Source: Paenibacillus melissococcoides
Lineage (GTDB): Bacteria; Bacillota; Bacilli; Paenibacillales; Paenibacillaceae
Direction of reading: 5' to 3'
Length of the DNA stretch: 64,000 bases
Assembly (NCBI GenBank): GCA_944800085.1
Contig: CALYLO010000004.1
Location: 434,001-498,000, forward strand
Shown here: piece by piece, positions 8,604-17,835 of the stretch
Layout: each line of letters begins with the position of its first letter
How positions within the stretch are numbered: position 1 is the stretch's first letter
Translations under genes and position numbers: made by a program
The notes under the pieces: generated by a model
What the model was told of the DNA's origin: nothing
Databases searched by the model: none
The model's input: only the letters and a program-made list of their open reading frames with translations

Positions 8604-8880
8604 GGTCCTCGTAAGGTCGTCCACCGCATACCAACGTGAAAGCATCCAGGACATCGTTGATCCTCCCAGCAAAGAAAAGAAAGTGTACTCCTTTCAAAGG
8701 TAAATGCCTAATTAAGATCTGGGATATAGCCGGGGCATGACAAAAGTGATAGCAGTACGATATGTATTATATTACGAATGGGGCGTTAGCACATGTTCTC
8801 CGAACCCATAACTAAATGAACGGGTATGGCTAATGTTTTTGCTCTTGCCCCTGAAGCTCCATCTCGCACGATAAAAAGCA

Positions 8881-8924
8881 AACCCTCTGATGCCCAGCCC
8901 TGGTAGCGTGACATCAGAGGGTTT
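8881..8924 (-). terminator. terminator downstream of the antiporter gene
   Basis: AACCCTCTGATG/CATCAGAGGGTT stem of 12 bp with T-rich flanks on both strands (GTTTTTAT on plus, GCTTTTTA on minus). It sits 18 nt past the antiporter stop and may work in both directions. Confidence 0.75.
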
Positions 8925-8941
8925 TTATATCCTGCTACGAC

Positions 8942-10285
8942 TTACGCTTGGTTCGCAGCGTTAGCCAGCTTCTTCTTGCGGCCGACCTGAATCAGCGTCA
9001 GGAAGAGTGCTGCCAGTAGCCCACTCGCGAGAAGCAATAGGAAGCAACCGTTCCAACCGGAGGATTCGACGATAAATCCAACGAGTGCGCTTGCAGTCAA
9101 GTTGCCGAACAAGTAAGCAAACAAACCAGTCATGCCAACAGTGGTACCTACAGCGAACTTCGGTACGAAGTCGATTGCGCTCAGGCCAATCAGGAACTGC
9201 GGCACATAGATGAGACAGCCGATAATGGATACGGCGATAGTAATTACGAGGACGTTCGTAGACTGCCAATACACGAGCGTAGCCAACACGACGCCGACCA
9301 TGCTGATAATACAGAGTGGCATCCGGTTGCCTTTGAACAACTTGTCGCTAAGCACACCGACGACGAGCGAGCTCAGAATGGCTGCCCATTCGAATACAGC
9401 AAATGCAACGTGATACTGCGATTGCGTGAAGCCTTTTTCTTCCGTCAAGTATAATGGTACCCAGTTCAAGACGCCGAAGCGAATGAAGTACACGAATACG
9501 TTAGCCAAGCACAGGTACCAGATGAATTTGTTTTTAAGTACATATTTGATCAAGATTTCTTTCATCGACAGCTTGTCGCCGTCTGGATTGCGTTCCACAT
9601 CGTCATAATCGTTGCGATATTCATCGATTGGCGGCAGACCAACCGATTGCGGAGTATCCTTGCCCCAGAACCATACGAAAACGGCGATCATCATGGCCAT
9701 AATCGAGGGAACGACGAAAATTCCGGTTTGCCAGTAAGCCGAGCCTAGAATCCCTAATGCAACACCGACGATTGGCGCGATAATGCCTCCGCCGATATTA
9801 TGGGACGTATTCCAGATTCCCATATACGTACCGCGCTCTTTCTTCGAGAACCAGTTCGCCAGTACGATACTGCAAGGAGGAGCGCCCATGCCTTGAAACA
9901 CCCCGTTCACGACAAGCATTATGAAGATGAGCCCGAACGAGGAAGTAGATCCTAAGATAAGGTTAACGACGGCAGACAAGAACAAACCAACAGCGATAAA
10001 TCGCTGCGTATGGGCTTTGTCCGCCAAATTTCCCATGAAGAATTTGCTTATTCCGTAGGTAACGGCAAGTGCCGCGCTCAACATACCGATTTGAGAAGGG
10101 GTGAATCCGAACTCACTCTTCAAATATGGTGTGGACAACGTAAAGTTGCTGCGTACTAAGTAGTAGCCTGCGTAACCTATAAAAATACCGATTAATGTAC
10201 GCATACGGAAAATTCGGTACATCTTCGCGATCATGTGCTCCGGCAATCGAGGTATGGCGGGAGCTTTTTTCAACCAACCTAACAT
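8942..10285 (-). CDS. organophosphate:phosphate antiporter (UhpT/GlpT/PgtP family)
   Basis: Major facilitator of 447 residues with 12 predicted membrane segments, importing a phosphorylated compound in exchange for phosphate. GYAGYYLVRSNF near residue 38 and NTSHNIGGG near 160 are typical of the OPA group. The preferred substrate (hexose phosphate, glycerol phosphate or phosphoglycerate) cannot be read from sequence. It is the last gene of a minus-strand cluster with a two-component system and a solute-binding lipoprotein, as in Salmonella PgtABCP and staphylococcal HptRSA-UhpT. AAGGAG inside the end of the previous gene serves its start; the gap is 3 nt. Confidence 0.88.
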   Translation of the reverse strand: MLGWLKKAPAIPRLPEHMIAKMYRIFRMRTLIGIFIGYAGYYLVRSNFTLSTPYLKSEFGFTPSQIGMLSAALAVTYGISKFFMGNLADKAHTQRFIAVGLFLSAVVNLILGSTSSFGLIFIMLVVNGVFQGMGAPPCSIVLANWFSKKERGTYMGIWNTSHNIGGGIIAPIVGVALGILGSAYWQTGIFVVPSIMAMMIAVFVWFWGKDTPQSVGLPPIDEYRNDYDDVERNPDGDKLSMKEILIKYVLKNKFIWYLCLANVFVYFIRFGVLNWVPLYLTEEKGFTQSQYHVAFAVFEWAAILSSLVVGVLSDKLFKGNRMPLCIISMVGVVLATLVYWQSTNVLVITIAVSIIGCLIYVPQFLIGLSAIDFVPKFAVGTTVGMTGLFAYLFGNLTASALVGFIVESSGWNGCFLLLLASGLLAALFLTLIQVGRKKKLANAANQA

Positions 10286-10288
10286 TCT

Positions 10289-11332
10289 TCATTCTCCTTG
10301 ACCTTTTTTGTCCGCACGCATTCTGTTCCAAAGGTCAATGATTTGTTCATGCCTACGCATGGAACTGTGTACAGGTAAGACAGCGGAATTCGCTGCATCC
10401 TGCTTGTTCTCGTGAACGGTCGGGGTGCCGTAAGACACTCGTTCCAAGACAGCGGCCGCCTCTTGTGACAAGCTGTAGTTGATGAACCAGTCTGCAGCGG
10501 CCTCATTGGGCGCGTTCCGGATTTTCGATATGCCATTAACGAATAGGCTCGTATTTTTCGGAACGCTGCTCACGATATCGAACCCGGCCTCGCGCAGCTT
10601 GCGCTGATCTCCCAGAAAGTTGATACCGATTGCATACTCGCCCGAGCTGACGTATTGTGCGGGCATGAAGCCGTTTACAGTAAGCAGACCGATATTGCGG
10701 TTCAACTGTCTCAAATAATCGGAAGTTCTCTGGTCGCCCCATGCATCGTATAACGAGGCGATAAACGTGTACGCGGTTCCGGAGTAATTCGGATCTGGCA
10801 TGACAAGTTTGCCGCGATATGCAGGATCAAGCAGGTCTTCCCACGTTGTAGGGATCTTCAACCCGAGCGGCGCAAATTCTTGATTCCAACGTTCGCGATG
10901 AACCGCAATGGATAACTGCTCAACCTCGTAACCGGCCCAATACCCGTCCTCATCCTTGAACGGGAACGGGATAAGATCCATATTTGCGCTGTGAATCGGG
11001 GAGGATAGATCCTCTTCCTTCATCGTCATGTGCGCATCGATCGTTCCGCCAATGACGAGATCCGCTTGCGGCTTCGTTGATTCTTGAGACACGCGGCGCA
11101 ATATCTCCTCTGTCGACAGCCGGATGTACTCGTACGTACATCCTGTTTGTTGACAGAAGGAGGACAGCAGCGCACTGCCGACTTCTTCTCGAGCGGCCAC
11201 GTATACAACCAGATGGCGCCCCTTCATGTCGGGCATACCTTGCTCATTCACAGTAATGGCATGATGATCATTGGAACAGCCTGTCTGCGCAACTAGACAG
11301 ACGAATAGTAAAAGGTAGAGTAATCGTGTCAT
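10289..11332 (-). CDS. extracellular solute-binding lipoprotein (PgtC/HptA-like)
   Basis: Protein of 347 residues with a lipoprotein signal (LVAQTGC, Cys about residue 19). The body resembles iron(III)/organophosphate-type binding proteins: LVVYVAAREEVG opening, ADLVIGGT, and WEDLLDPAYRGKLVMPDP near 165-185. No ABC permease or ATPase is adjacent. In PgtC/HptA systems such a protein acts as an external ligand sensor for the histidine kinase rather than in ABC transport, and the gene order suggests that role here. The start overlaps the preceding gene by ATGA. Confidence 0.78.
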   Translation of the reverse strand: MTRLLYLLLFVCLVAQTGCSNDHHAITVNEQGMPDMKGRHLVVYVAAREEVGSALLSSFCQQTGCTYEYIRLSTEEILRRVSQESTKPQADLVIGGTIDAHMTMKEEDLSSPIHSANMDLIPFPFKDEDGYWAGYEVEQLSIAVHRERWNQEFAPLGLKIPTTWEDLLDPAYRGKLVMPDPNYSGTAYTFIASLYDAWGDQRTSDYLRQLNRNIGLLTVNGFMPAQYVSSGEYAIGINFLGDQRKLREAGFDIVSSVPKNTSLFVNGISKIRNAPNEAAADWFINYSLSQEAAAVLERVSYGTPTVHENKQDAANSAVLPVHSSMRRHEQIIDLWNRMRADKKGQGE

Positions 11333-12147
11333 CTTATATCCGCCTTTGCGTTCTTTCGATGAAGCAGCTTCTCCAAGCCCGCCTGCAAATAGATCGAATT
11401 TCCGTTGTCATCGCCCATATACTGCATGACGACATAGTCGGAATACACGACAATATGCAGGATATTGGCGCGGTCATATTTCAGCTCCTTGTCCTCCTTG
11501 TATGCAGTAATAGAGCCGAGCGGCTTCTGCTTGCGGAGCAACAATTGCTTAATTTCGACCAGATCTTTGATTTCCAATGCTTGTTGAATGCTGGACACCA
11601 AGTAACCCTTTTCATGATCAAGCAAATTTCCTTGTACGCCATCAGAGCGGAAAGTGAGCCCCTTTGCAGTTCGTATGAATTGTGCGAAATGCTCGGGCGT
11701 ATAATAAAGACTTTGCAACTGAGTCTGCAGGGCAGACAGCAGAGGAGTCTCGTGTCCAGGGCCGTAAGACCATTTGCCTAGGGTAAAGGTGCTGCCAAGC
11801 TCAAAGGTCTGCTCGCTTCCGTTCAAATATTGGATACGTCCCGAGAGAATGGCCTGCTCACTGTCGGTTTCAGTAGACAGCTTCGGTTCATACTCCTGCT
11901 TGATCCGATCCATATAGGATACGAACGCGTGCAGACTTACCTCGTCATTGACATGCACAGATCCCCATTTCTGATGAGAAATTACTGCTTGAACAGGAAG
12001 GGAATCGCTTACTTTTCGCAATACTTCATGCTTATCGTCAATAATGCCGACCTTCTGATAGACCTGCTCATTCAGGAAGAAGCCGGCAAAAGACAGCAAT
12101 AGAATGATTCCCGTAAAAAGAAAGGCACTCCATATAAGCTTGTTCAT
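11329..12147 (-). CDS. membrane-anchored protein of unknown function in the antiporter cluster
   Basis: 272 residues with one N-terminal membrane segment (about 5-25, LIWSAFLFTGIILLLSF); the remainder is predicted outside the cell. I recognise no catalytic motif. It lies between the histidine kinase and the binding lipoprotein and overlaps the latter by 4 bases, so it is coexpressed. By position it may couple the binding protein to the sensor, in the place PgtB/HptS accessory parts take elsewhere; this is inference only. A 73-nt gap separates it from the kinase. Confidence 0.7.
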   Translation of the reverse strand: MNKLIWSAFLFTGIILLLSFAGFFLNEQVYQKVGIIDDKHEVLRKVSDSLPVQAVISHQKWGSVHVNDEVSLHAFVSYMDRIKQEYEPKLSTETDSEQAILSGRIQYLNGSEQTFELGSTFTLGKWSYGPGHETPLLSALQTQLQSLYYTPEHFAQFIRTAKGLTFRSDGVQGNLLDHEKGYLVSSIQQALEIKDLVEIKQLLLRKQKPLGSITAYKEDKELKYDRANILHIVVYSDYVVMQYMGDDNGNSIYLQAGLEKLLHRKNAKADIR

Positions 12148-12220
12148 TCTGCATTACTCTCCTTGCTCAGCATAAACAATCATCATTTCATAATCTCCTC
12201 GTAATTGTTTCATAAATGTA

Positions 12221-13660
12221 TTATTTCGAGCATATTGGCAGAGGATGTGTATCCAATGCTGCCGGCGAGCGGAATTGGAGCGTGATCGTCGTTCCGATCC
12301 CATCCTCGGATTGTATGGACATTTCTCCTCCTTGCAGGGCCATCAGTTGCTTGCATATGAGCAATCCGAAGCCATTGCCTGCGTCCGATGTCAGGCTCTC
12401 GTCCGATGAAGAGCTTTCGAACCGTGCAATGAGGGAATGACTTATGCCGATTCCATCGTCTCGGATCGTAATTCGCTCGGCATCATCGCTTGATGTCTGT
12501 TGAATCACTAGCTCGGATGCATCGCTGTATTTGATTGCGTTATCGAGCAGGTTCAGGAAAATCTGCTTCGTCTTATCCGGATCCGCGACAACCATCGTAG
12601 GTACTAGCTCGTTGTGCAGCCGAATCCGATATTTGTCGAGTCGTGGCTGCATTATATAGACGCCTTCGCTCGCAATCGCCGCGATATCGCATATGGTAGG
12701 AGATACCGAGAACGGGCTGTCTCCATACTTGGACTGGCTGAGCAGTTCCTCGACAAGTGTAAGCATGCGCTCGCTTTCCACGGAAATATGGCGCAGGCTT
12801 TCTTGAACATCCTTCGGATCCTTCAGACGTGGAATAAGGTTCGAATATCCCATAATCGCGGTCAGAGGCGTCTTCAGCTCATGAGTGACTCGATCCAGGA
12901 AATCGCGCTGCTTGTCCTTCTCCCGGCTTAGCTGCTTGATATGCAGCTCGATTGCATCGGCCATTGCATGCAAGGAATGCGCCAACTGACTTATTTCCTC
13001 ATAACCGCTCAATTCGATACGGCTGCCATAATGGCCGTTGGCAAGCTTCTTCGCCATATCTCGAAGCTGCTCGATCGGTTTGCTCAGCGACTTGGCGAAG
13101 CGATTCGCAATCAACACGGCGGCAGCGAGAATAAGCAAGCAAGCCACCCCGAAGGTGACCTTCATTCGCTTGAGAAGCTGCGATTCATCCTCCAAGGGCT
13201 GGAGGAATCGAATTAATCCGATGACTTGATTGTCGACGTAGATTGGGCTAGAGAACAGCAGCAATGGAAAAGGAGAGGCCTTTTGGAACATATAGGACTT
13301 ATTGCCAAGCATCGCTTGTTCCATATCCTGATTCACATAAGACAGCGCTCCTCTCTCGGTATCGGCCAGGAAGAGATGATGCGCGTTAATGAGCTGAACA
13401 CGAATGCCCATGCGCTTGGACAGATATGAGGCAATGAGCGGCGCCCCTTTTTGAAGCGTGACGTCTGGTCTTCCTTTTTGTTCGCGTTCCACATAATTGA
13501 TCGTGTAGATTTGAGCTTCTACGCTTAGCTTTTGCAGCGAATTGACCGCGGAGTGATAAACATTATTCTGCAAAGAAATATCAAGCACGATATAGAGAAA
13601 AAGCATGACAGGAATGAATAGGGCAAGAAGTGCCAAGTGAAAGCGTTTCTGTAAAGTCAT
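12221..13660 (-). CDS. sensor histidine kinase of the antiporter cluster
   Basis: About 479 residues from ATG 13660, chosen because AAGGTGG lies 8 nt upstream; a TTG start at 13693 would add 11 residues. Domains in order: membrane segment (8-30), extracellular sensor region (31-165), second membrane segment (168-187), HAMP linker (190-245), HisKA with H260 in THELKTPL, and an ATPase domain with NLLDNAIKYS, DDGIG and GNGFGLLI. Downstream of its response regulator by 34 nt. Likely senses the ligand of the associated binding lipoprotein and controls the antiporter. Confidence 0.88.
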   Translation of the reverse strand: MTLQKRFHLALLALFIPVMLFLYIVLDISLQNNVYHSAVNSLQKLSVEAQIYTINYVEREQKGRPDVTLQKGAPLIASYLSKRMGIRVQLINAHHLFLADTERGALSYVNQDMEQAMLGNKSYMFQKASPFPLLLFSSPIYVDNQVIGLIRFLQPLEDESQLLKRMKVTFGVACLLILAAAVLIANRFAKSLSKPIEQLRDMAKKLANGHYGSRIELSGYEEISQLAHSLHAMADAIELHIKQLSREKDKQRDFLDRVTHELKTPLTAIMGYSNLIPRLKDPKDVQESLRHISVESERMLTLVEELLSQSKYGDSPFSVSPTICDIAAIASEGVYIMQPRLDKYRIRLHNELVPTMVVADPDKTKQIFLNLLDNAIKYSDASELVIQQTSSDDAERITIRDDGIGISHSLIARFESSSSDESLTSDAGNGFGLLICKQLMALQGGEMSIQSEDGIGTTITLQFRSPAALDTHPLPICSK

Positions 13661-13694
13661 GGGTTGTCCACCTTGTTCAAAATGGCCGTGCAAC

Positions 13695-14372
13695 TCAACA
13701 ATCTATTTTGTATCCGACGCCGTAAATGGTTTTGATTCGCTCTCCTTCTTTTCCTAGTTTTTTGCGGAGGCGCTGTATCATAATATCGACAGCTCTCGTA
13801 TTTTCCGGATAATCAAGCTTCCACACCTTCATAAGGAGATCATCGCGAGTGAAGATGCGCTGCTTATTGGATAATAACAGCAGAAGCAGATCATACTCTC
13901 GATACGTTAGCGTAATTTCCTGTCCGTTCACAACTAGCGCGCGCTTTTCCGGATCGACTTGAAAAGGTCCGCAATGCATGATGCTGGATCCGGAGTTCGT
14001 CTGATCTTGTTTTTTCATCCGTCTTTCGATCACCTTGATTCGGAGCAGCAGCTCCGTACTGTGGAACGGCTTGACGAGGTAATCATCCGCCCCTAATTGC
14101 AGTCCCAGCAGCTTGTCGTTGATTTGTCCTTTGGCGGTAAGCATGATGACGGGAACGTCTGAATTGCTGTTGCGGAACTCGCGCAGCAATTGATACCCAT
14201 CTATATCGGGAAGCATAACATCAAGAATAATCAAATCTATCTGTTGCGCCTGCCATTGTTCGTGCGCCGCTTGGCCGCTCGCGGCCGTGTGCACCGCGTA
14301 GCCTTCGATCTCGAGATTGAGACGGATGAGGTTCAAGATGCTCTGCTCGTCGTCGACAACTAGAATATTCAT
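13695..14372 (-). CDS. OmpR-family response regulator of the antiporter cluster
   Basis: 225 residues. Receiver domain with acidic DD near residues 7-8, phospho-acceptor D51 (LIILDVMLPD), and KPF near 100; C-terminal winged helix with RAVDIMIQRLRKKL. A strong ribosome site AAGGAGG precedes ATG. First gene of the five-gene minus-strand cluster. A terminator-shaped hairpin and U-run sit in its short leader (14411-14436), hinting that expression is attenuated. It probably activates the operon or the antiporter gene. Confidence 0.9.
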   Translation of the reverse strand: MNILVVDDEQSILNLIRLNLEIEGYAVHTAASGQAAHEQWQAQQIDLIILDVMLPDIDGYQLLREFRNSNSDVPVIMLTAKGQINDKLLGLQLGADDYLVKPFHSTELLLRIKVIERRMKKQDQTNSGSSIMHCGPFQVDPEKRALVVNGQEITLTYREYDLLLLLLSNKQRIFTRDDLLMKVWKLDYPENTRAVDIMIQRLRKKLGKEGERIKTIYGVGYKIDC

Positions 14373-14410
14373 CGCGTCCTCCTTCTAGGGTGTGGTTATC
14401 ATTGATCGCA

Positions 14411-14453
14411 CAAAAAAGCAGCCTGGCAAAAGGCCGCTCCTTCTTCTATTATA
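14411..14453 (-). promoter_or_regulatory. -10 box followed at once by a terminator hairpin (possible attenuator)
   Basis: On the minus strand TATAAT lies at 14453-14448 with no good -35. About 10 nt later comes GCGGCCT/AGGCTGC (7-bp stem) and TTTTTT ending near 14412, then the regulator start 40 nt on. Transcripts from this promoter would meet the terminator before the first gene. Confidence 0.45.
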
Positions 14454-14620
14454 CGGACATACCCATAACTGTGCACGAAATGCTTCCTCATTAAACACGG
14501 TAAAATATACTAGCTAATGCTTCGCAAGACTCGCGGTATGACGGGGAGAGTACGCGCGATATGCGTAGGGAAAATATTCCGGTTATGTACGGGAGAGTGA
14601 CTGGGCTTGAGTGTGGAGAA

Positions 14621-14688
14621 TTCTGCAAAACTGCAGTATTTTCTTTTTCTCACAGGTAGAATTTGGGGAATTAATGCAAAAGTCAGAG
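14621..14688 (+). repeat. ~50-nt repeat units left of the IS1182 element
   Basis: CTGCAAAACTGCAG at 14623 and a second unit (AATGCAAAAGTC) 50 nt later at 14672, the latter truncated at the IS border. The stretch from 14454 to 14620 shows nothing else recognisable. Confidence 0.65.
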
Positions 14689-16192
14689 TGTTGAGAAAGT
14701 CTATGTTAATTACCCATTCACCGCGTTAATTTGGTATAATGTTCTTATCATAATCCATGGAAAGCGCGGTGTTTGTATGCTTTACACGAATGATCCCAAC
14801 CCACAACTGGACTATGAACTGGTTTGTCTTGAGCATATGGTTGCCCCTGATCACTTGCTTCGTCATATCGATAAACATATTGATTTTACCTTTATTTTGG
14901 ACCTTGTGCGTCCTTACTACAGCGAGTCGAACGGCCGACCATCTGTGGATCCCATTGTGTTCTTTAAAATGCTGCTGATCGGCTACTTGTATAACATTCG
15001 CTCAGAGCGAGAACTGGAGCGAGTCGTCAACGATTCCCTGGCTTTTCGGTGGTTCTTACGGCTCGGGCTTTCCGGCAAAGCGCCTGACCATTCGATCTTT
15101 AGCTGGAACCGGAAAAATCGGTTTAAGGATACTACCGTCTTCCAAGATATCTTCGATAATATCGTTCAGCAGGCGATTCAGCACAACATGGTGGGAGGGC
15201 GGCTGCTCTTTACCGACTCCACGCATATCAAGGCAAATGCCAATAACGGACGGTACGAGAAACGAGAAGTCACTTGTACGCCTTATGAATATCTCCAAGA
15301 GCTGGAGCAAGCCGTGAATGAGGATCGGGTCGCTTTTGGAAAAAAGCCACTGCCTCCCAAAGAGGAGGCCGAAACCAAGGAACAAAAAGTTAGCTTAACA
15401 GATCCGGATAGCGGAAACCTGAATCGGGATGGAAAACCGGAAGGGTTTCATTATTTAGATCACCGCACCGTAGATCATAAATACAACGTGATTACGGACT
15501 GCTACGTTACGCCTGGAAATGTGAATGATTCGGTTGTTTATGTGGATCGTCTACTACATCAAATAGAGAAGTTTGGCTGGGAAAAGTCGCTGGAGGCCGT
15601 TGCACTCGACTCTGGTTACATGACGGCCTATGTTTTTTACCGTACGAACAAATTAAACATCACGGCAGTTATTCCAGAGCGTTCGACCCGTGAACACGGT
15701 GTATTTCCCAAAGAGAAATTTCATTATGATGCAGAAAAGAATGTTTTTATCTGTCCAAACCAGCAAAAACTCACGTACCGCACCACAACACGAAAAGGAT
15801 TCAGAGATTATAAATCCGATCCCAAACAATGCGCTGCCTGTCCATTATTGAGCAAGTGTAACGAGAACAAAAATAAACAACGCACCATACAACGGCATAT
15901 CTGGGAAGAACACAAAGAGAAAGTAGTTCAAAACTTCCAGAGTGAGAGCGGAAAAGCCGTTTATGCCCTACGCGCCCAAACCATTGAGCGAAGTTTCGCG
16001 GATGCCAAAGTGCTCCATGGACTTCGCTATTGCCGATTTCGGGGAAGAGACAAGGTGCAGGAGCAAGTGCTGATGACAGCCACTGCACAGAACATAAAAA
16101 AGATAGCCACACATCTCGCCAGAAGGGTGGGGTAAAGCAAAGACCCCATCCCCCCTCCATTCTCTCTCACCAAACACCACTTTTTCCCAGCA
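14689..16192 (+). mobile_element. IS1182-family element, borders approximate
   Basis: One transposase gene flanked by short imperfect ends: TGTTGAGAAA at 14689 and TTTCCCAGCA ending at 16192, 8 of 10 matching as inverted repeats. No target duplication could be identified, so the borders are tentative. The same ~50-nt repeat family lies on both sides. Confidence 0.6.
14777..16135 (+). CDS. IS1182-family transposase
   Basis: 452 residues, full length. The N-terminal DUF772-type region (VDPIVFFKMLLIGYLYNI) is followed by a DDE domain: TDSTHIKANAN (about 147), ALDSGYMTAY (about 277) and IERSFADAKVLHGLRYCRFRG near the C-terminus. A cysteine cluster CAACPLLSKC (about 355) is typical of this family. 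TATAAT at 14738-14743 may be its -10. No frame damage is seen, so it may be functional. Confidence 0.9.
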   Translation: MLYTNDPNPQLDYELVCLEHMVAPDHLLRHIDKHIDFTFILDLVRPYYSESNGRPSVDPIVFFKMLLIGYLYNIRSERELERVVNDSLAFRWFLRLGLSGKAPDHSIFSWNRKNRFKDTTVFQDIFDNIVQQAIQHNMVGGRLLFTDSTHIKANANNGRYEKREVTCTPYEYLQELEQAVNEDRVAFGKKPLPPKEEAETKEQKVSLTDPDSGNLNRDGKPEGFHYLDHRTVDHKYNVITDCYVTPGNVNDSVVYVDRLLHQIEKFGWEKSLEAVALDSGYMTAYVFYRTNKLNITAVIPERSTREHGVFPKEKFHYDAEKNVFICPNQQKLTYRTTTRKGFRDYKSDPKQCAACPLLSKCNENKNKQRTIQRHIWEEHKEKVVQNFQSESGKAVYALRAQTIERSFADAKVLHGLRYCRFRGRDKVQEQVLMTATAQNIKKIATHLARRVG

Positions 16193-16203
16193 AAATGATA
16201 TTA

Positions 16204-16380
16204 CATTGATATTACTTCGTAAAAAACAGGGGTTTTCCAACAGCCTGAAAAGTGCAGGATTTCGCCGGTTTCACCTCTAAATAAGCGGAAATTGGTATGA
16301 ATTCCTGTCTTTATGCAGGAATTTCTATTTCGGGAAGCCCCACCAAGCCGAAAACTGTATATTTGCAGCAATTTTGAGCC
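16204..16380 (+). repeat. ~50-nt repeat units right of the IS1182 element
   Basis: CTTCGTAAAAAA (16215) leads into units at 16244 (CCTGAAAAGTGCAGG), 16304 (CCTGTCTTTATGCAGG) and about 16354 (CTGTATATTTGCAG), spacing 60 and 50 nt. The opening ~45 nt match the opening of the array at 4831. Confidence 0.7.
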
Positions 16381-16835
16381 AAGGCCGCCGCATTCACCGG
16401 ATCCCTCTTCACCGCAACACCTTTCACTGCACTGCACGTTCCCTGCACGCAACCCTCCACGCAACCCTCCACGCATATCCTACGAAACACCGAACACCGA
16501 ACGAATTACGCGCGACTCACGCAGGAATCACCGTTACTGCATACACATTTCACCACATAAATCCTCATACGTATGGCCATGCAACGCAATACCTCATTTC
16601 GCCATGCCAAGCGAGCTTTTCTGACGGGCCGCGGCACAGTAGAGCTTTGCACCTCACAGCCATGGCCTCACCTTGTCTGACCTCCTTCCGCCAGCCTGTC
16701 TGACATGCCGGCCCTCAGCTTGTCTAAATTGCCATCCCGCAGCTTGTCCGGCTTTGGCTTCATTTCCAGAACCCGCTTCGTATATCTGTTTCTGCAGCCC
16801 CATATACTGAAGAAGGAACAGAAAGGAGTGGGCAT
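16381..16835 (+). repeat. non-coding stretch with short tandem repeats
   Basis: No convincing gene. CACGCAACCCTC occurs twice in tandem near 16446-16470. A 24-nt tandem (consensus CAGCTTGTCT then variable, about four diverged copies) covers 16669-16763. Overlapping open frames here are low-complexity and lack family features. Confidence 0.5.
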
Positions 16836-17753
16836 ATGGAACTGTTCACGTTAACGCTTCCGAATGCGTCACGGGAAGAGGTTTTGTCTTTAAGCAAATT
16901 GCTGCAGCAGGAGCTGGGTGATTTACATAAAGAACAGACGATTGTCCAATTGGATGTCACGTTCGGTGAACAGCTAAGCTCCATTGCATGCAGCGGAGTG
17001 CTGCCGGATTTTCAACTGGCGCGTCATGGCGCCGAAGTACGGAATCGAAGTGCCCGCGCCTTGGCCGAATTCATTCTGACCGCCAAAGAAGAGCAGATTC
17101 TGCGCGCCTTGATTCAAAAATATACGAGCTATGAGCCGGAGGAATGCCTCAAAATCGAAAATTACTGTCTGCTGCTATTGAGCGGCGGTGACGATACCGG
17201 GGGGCAGGAGGCGCGGCGGCGCCGCAAAAAGAAGGTGATGCGGGCCATCCGCAGCTATTTGGAGGAGCATACCTCCCTTCATCTGGACGGATTCATCCGC
17301 TTCCGTCTGCAGCCTTATATGGCCGAGCTCCAGGAGGTCGTCGATTATGCCGTGGATGAATTTGTGCTCGAACGGCAATACCAGGAATTTATCGCGCTGT
17401 TGAAATATTTTGTCTATATTCAGGAAACGAAGGTGCCGCTCGCGCATCTGATGCACAGCGGAGGCCATGATTTTACTTTGCTGAATGAGGAATTGCAGCC
17501 ATTGGAGCCGAAGCATGTCATGGACGGCATGATCGTGGAAATGGTCGATTGCGATATGGAAATGGAGGACATGATTGTGAGCACGCTCATCAATGTCTCT
17601 CCGCAAAATATCATCATTCATACGCGGGAGCCGGATTCCCAGGTCATCAAGACGATTCAGCAAATTTTTGAATCGCGGGTCCATGTCTGCATCCGCTGCA
17701 ACGCCTGCCAATCGATGCTCTGGCAGAAGCAGGAGACGGCGCCTGATTATTGA
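16836..17753 (+). CDS. ytxC: sporulation-associated protein YtxC
   Basis: 305 residues, matching YtxC in length and in its central block (FIRFRLQPYMAELQEVVDYA) and C-terminus (VHVCIRCNACQ). Its biochemical function is not established; the family is linked with sporulation. A good ribosome site (AAAGGAG) precedes ATG. As in Bacillus it lies directly upstream of thrS, but here thrS has its own promoter and T-box leader. An RRRRKKK stretch near residue 128 is basic. Assignment rests on recalled family likeness and conserved gene order. Confidence 0.82.
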   Translation: MELFTLTLPNASREEVLSLSKLLQQELGDLHKEQTIVQLDVTFGEQLSSIACSGVLPDFQLARHGAEVRNRSARALAEFILTAKEEQILRALIQKYTSYEPEECLKIENYCLLLLSGGDDTGGQEARRRRKKKVMRAIRSYLEEHTSLHLDGFIRFRLQPYMAELQEVVDYAVDEFVLERQYQEFIALLKYFVYIQETKVPLAHLMHSGGHDFTLLNEELQPLEPKHVMDGMIVEMVDCDMEMEDMIVSTLINVSPQNIIIHTREPDSQVIKTIQQIFESRVHVCIRCNACQSMLWQKQETAPDY

Positions 17754-17769
17754 CGGGCTGGGCCCCTGC

Positions 17770-17798
17770 TTGACCTCCTGCCGAAAATGCCATATAAT
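17770..17798 (+). promoter_or_regulatory. promoter of the thrS T-box transcript
   Basis: TTGACC, 17-nt spacer, TATAAT: a near-perfect vegetative promoter just after ytxC. Confidence 0.85.
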
Positions 17799-17835
17799 AT
17801 GGCATAATCCAACAATGCGATATCAGTCGCGATGC

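Noticed and set aside
8478..8672. 64-codon minus-strand frame
   Set aside because: It spans a terminator hairpin and has no ribosome site or known features.
16313..16703. Two overlapping ~100-codon frames in the gap before ytxC
   Set aside because: They run through repeats and low-complexity sequence without ribosome sites or homology I can recognise.
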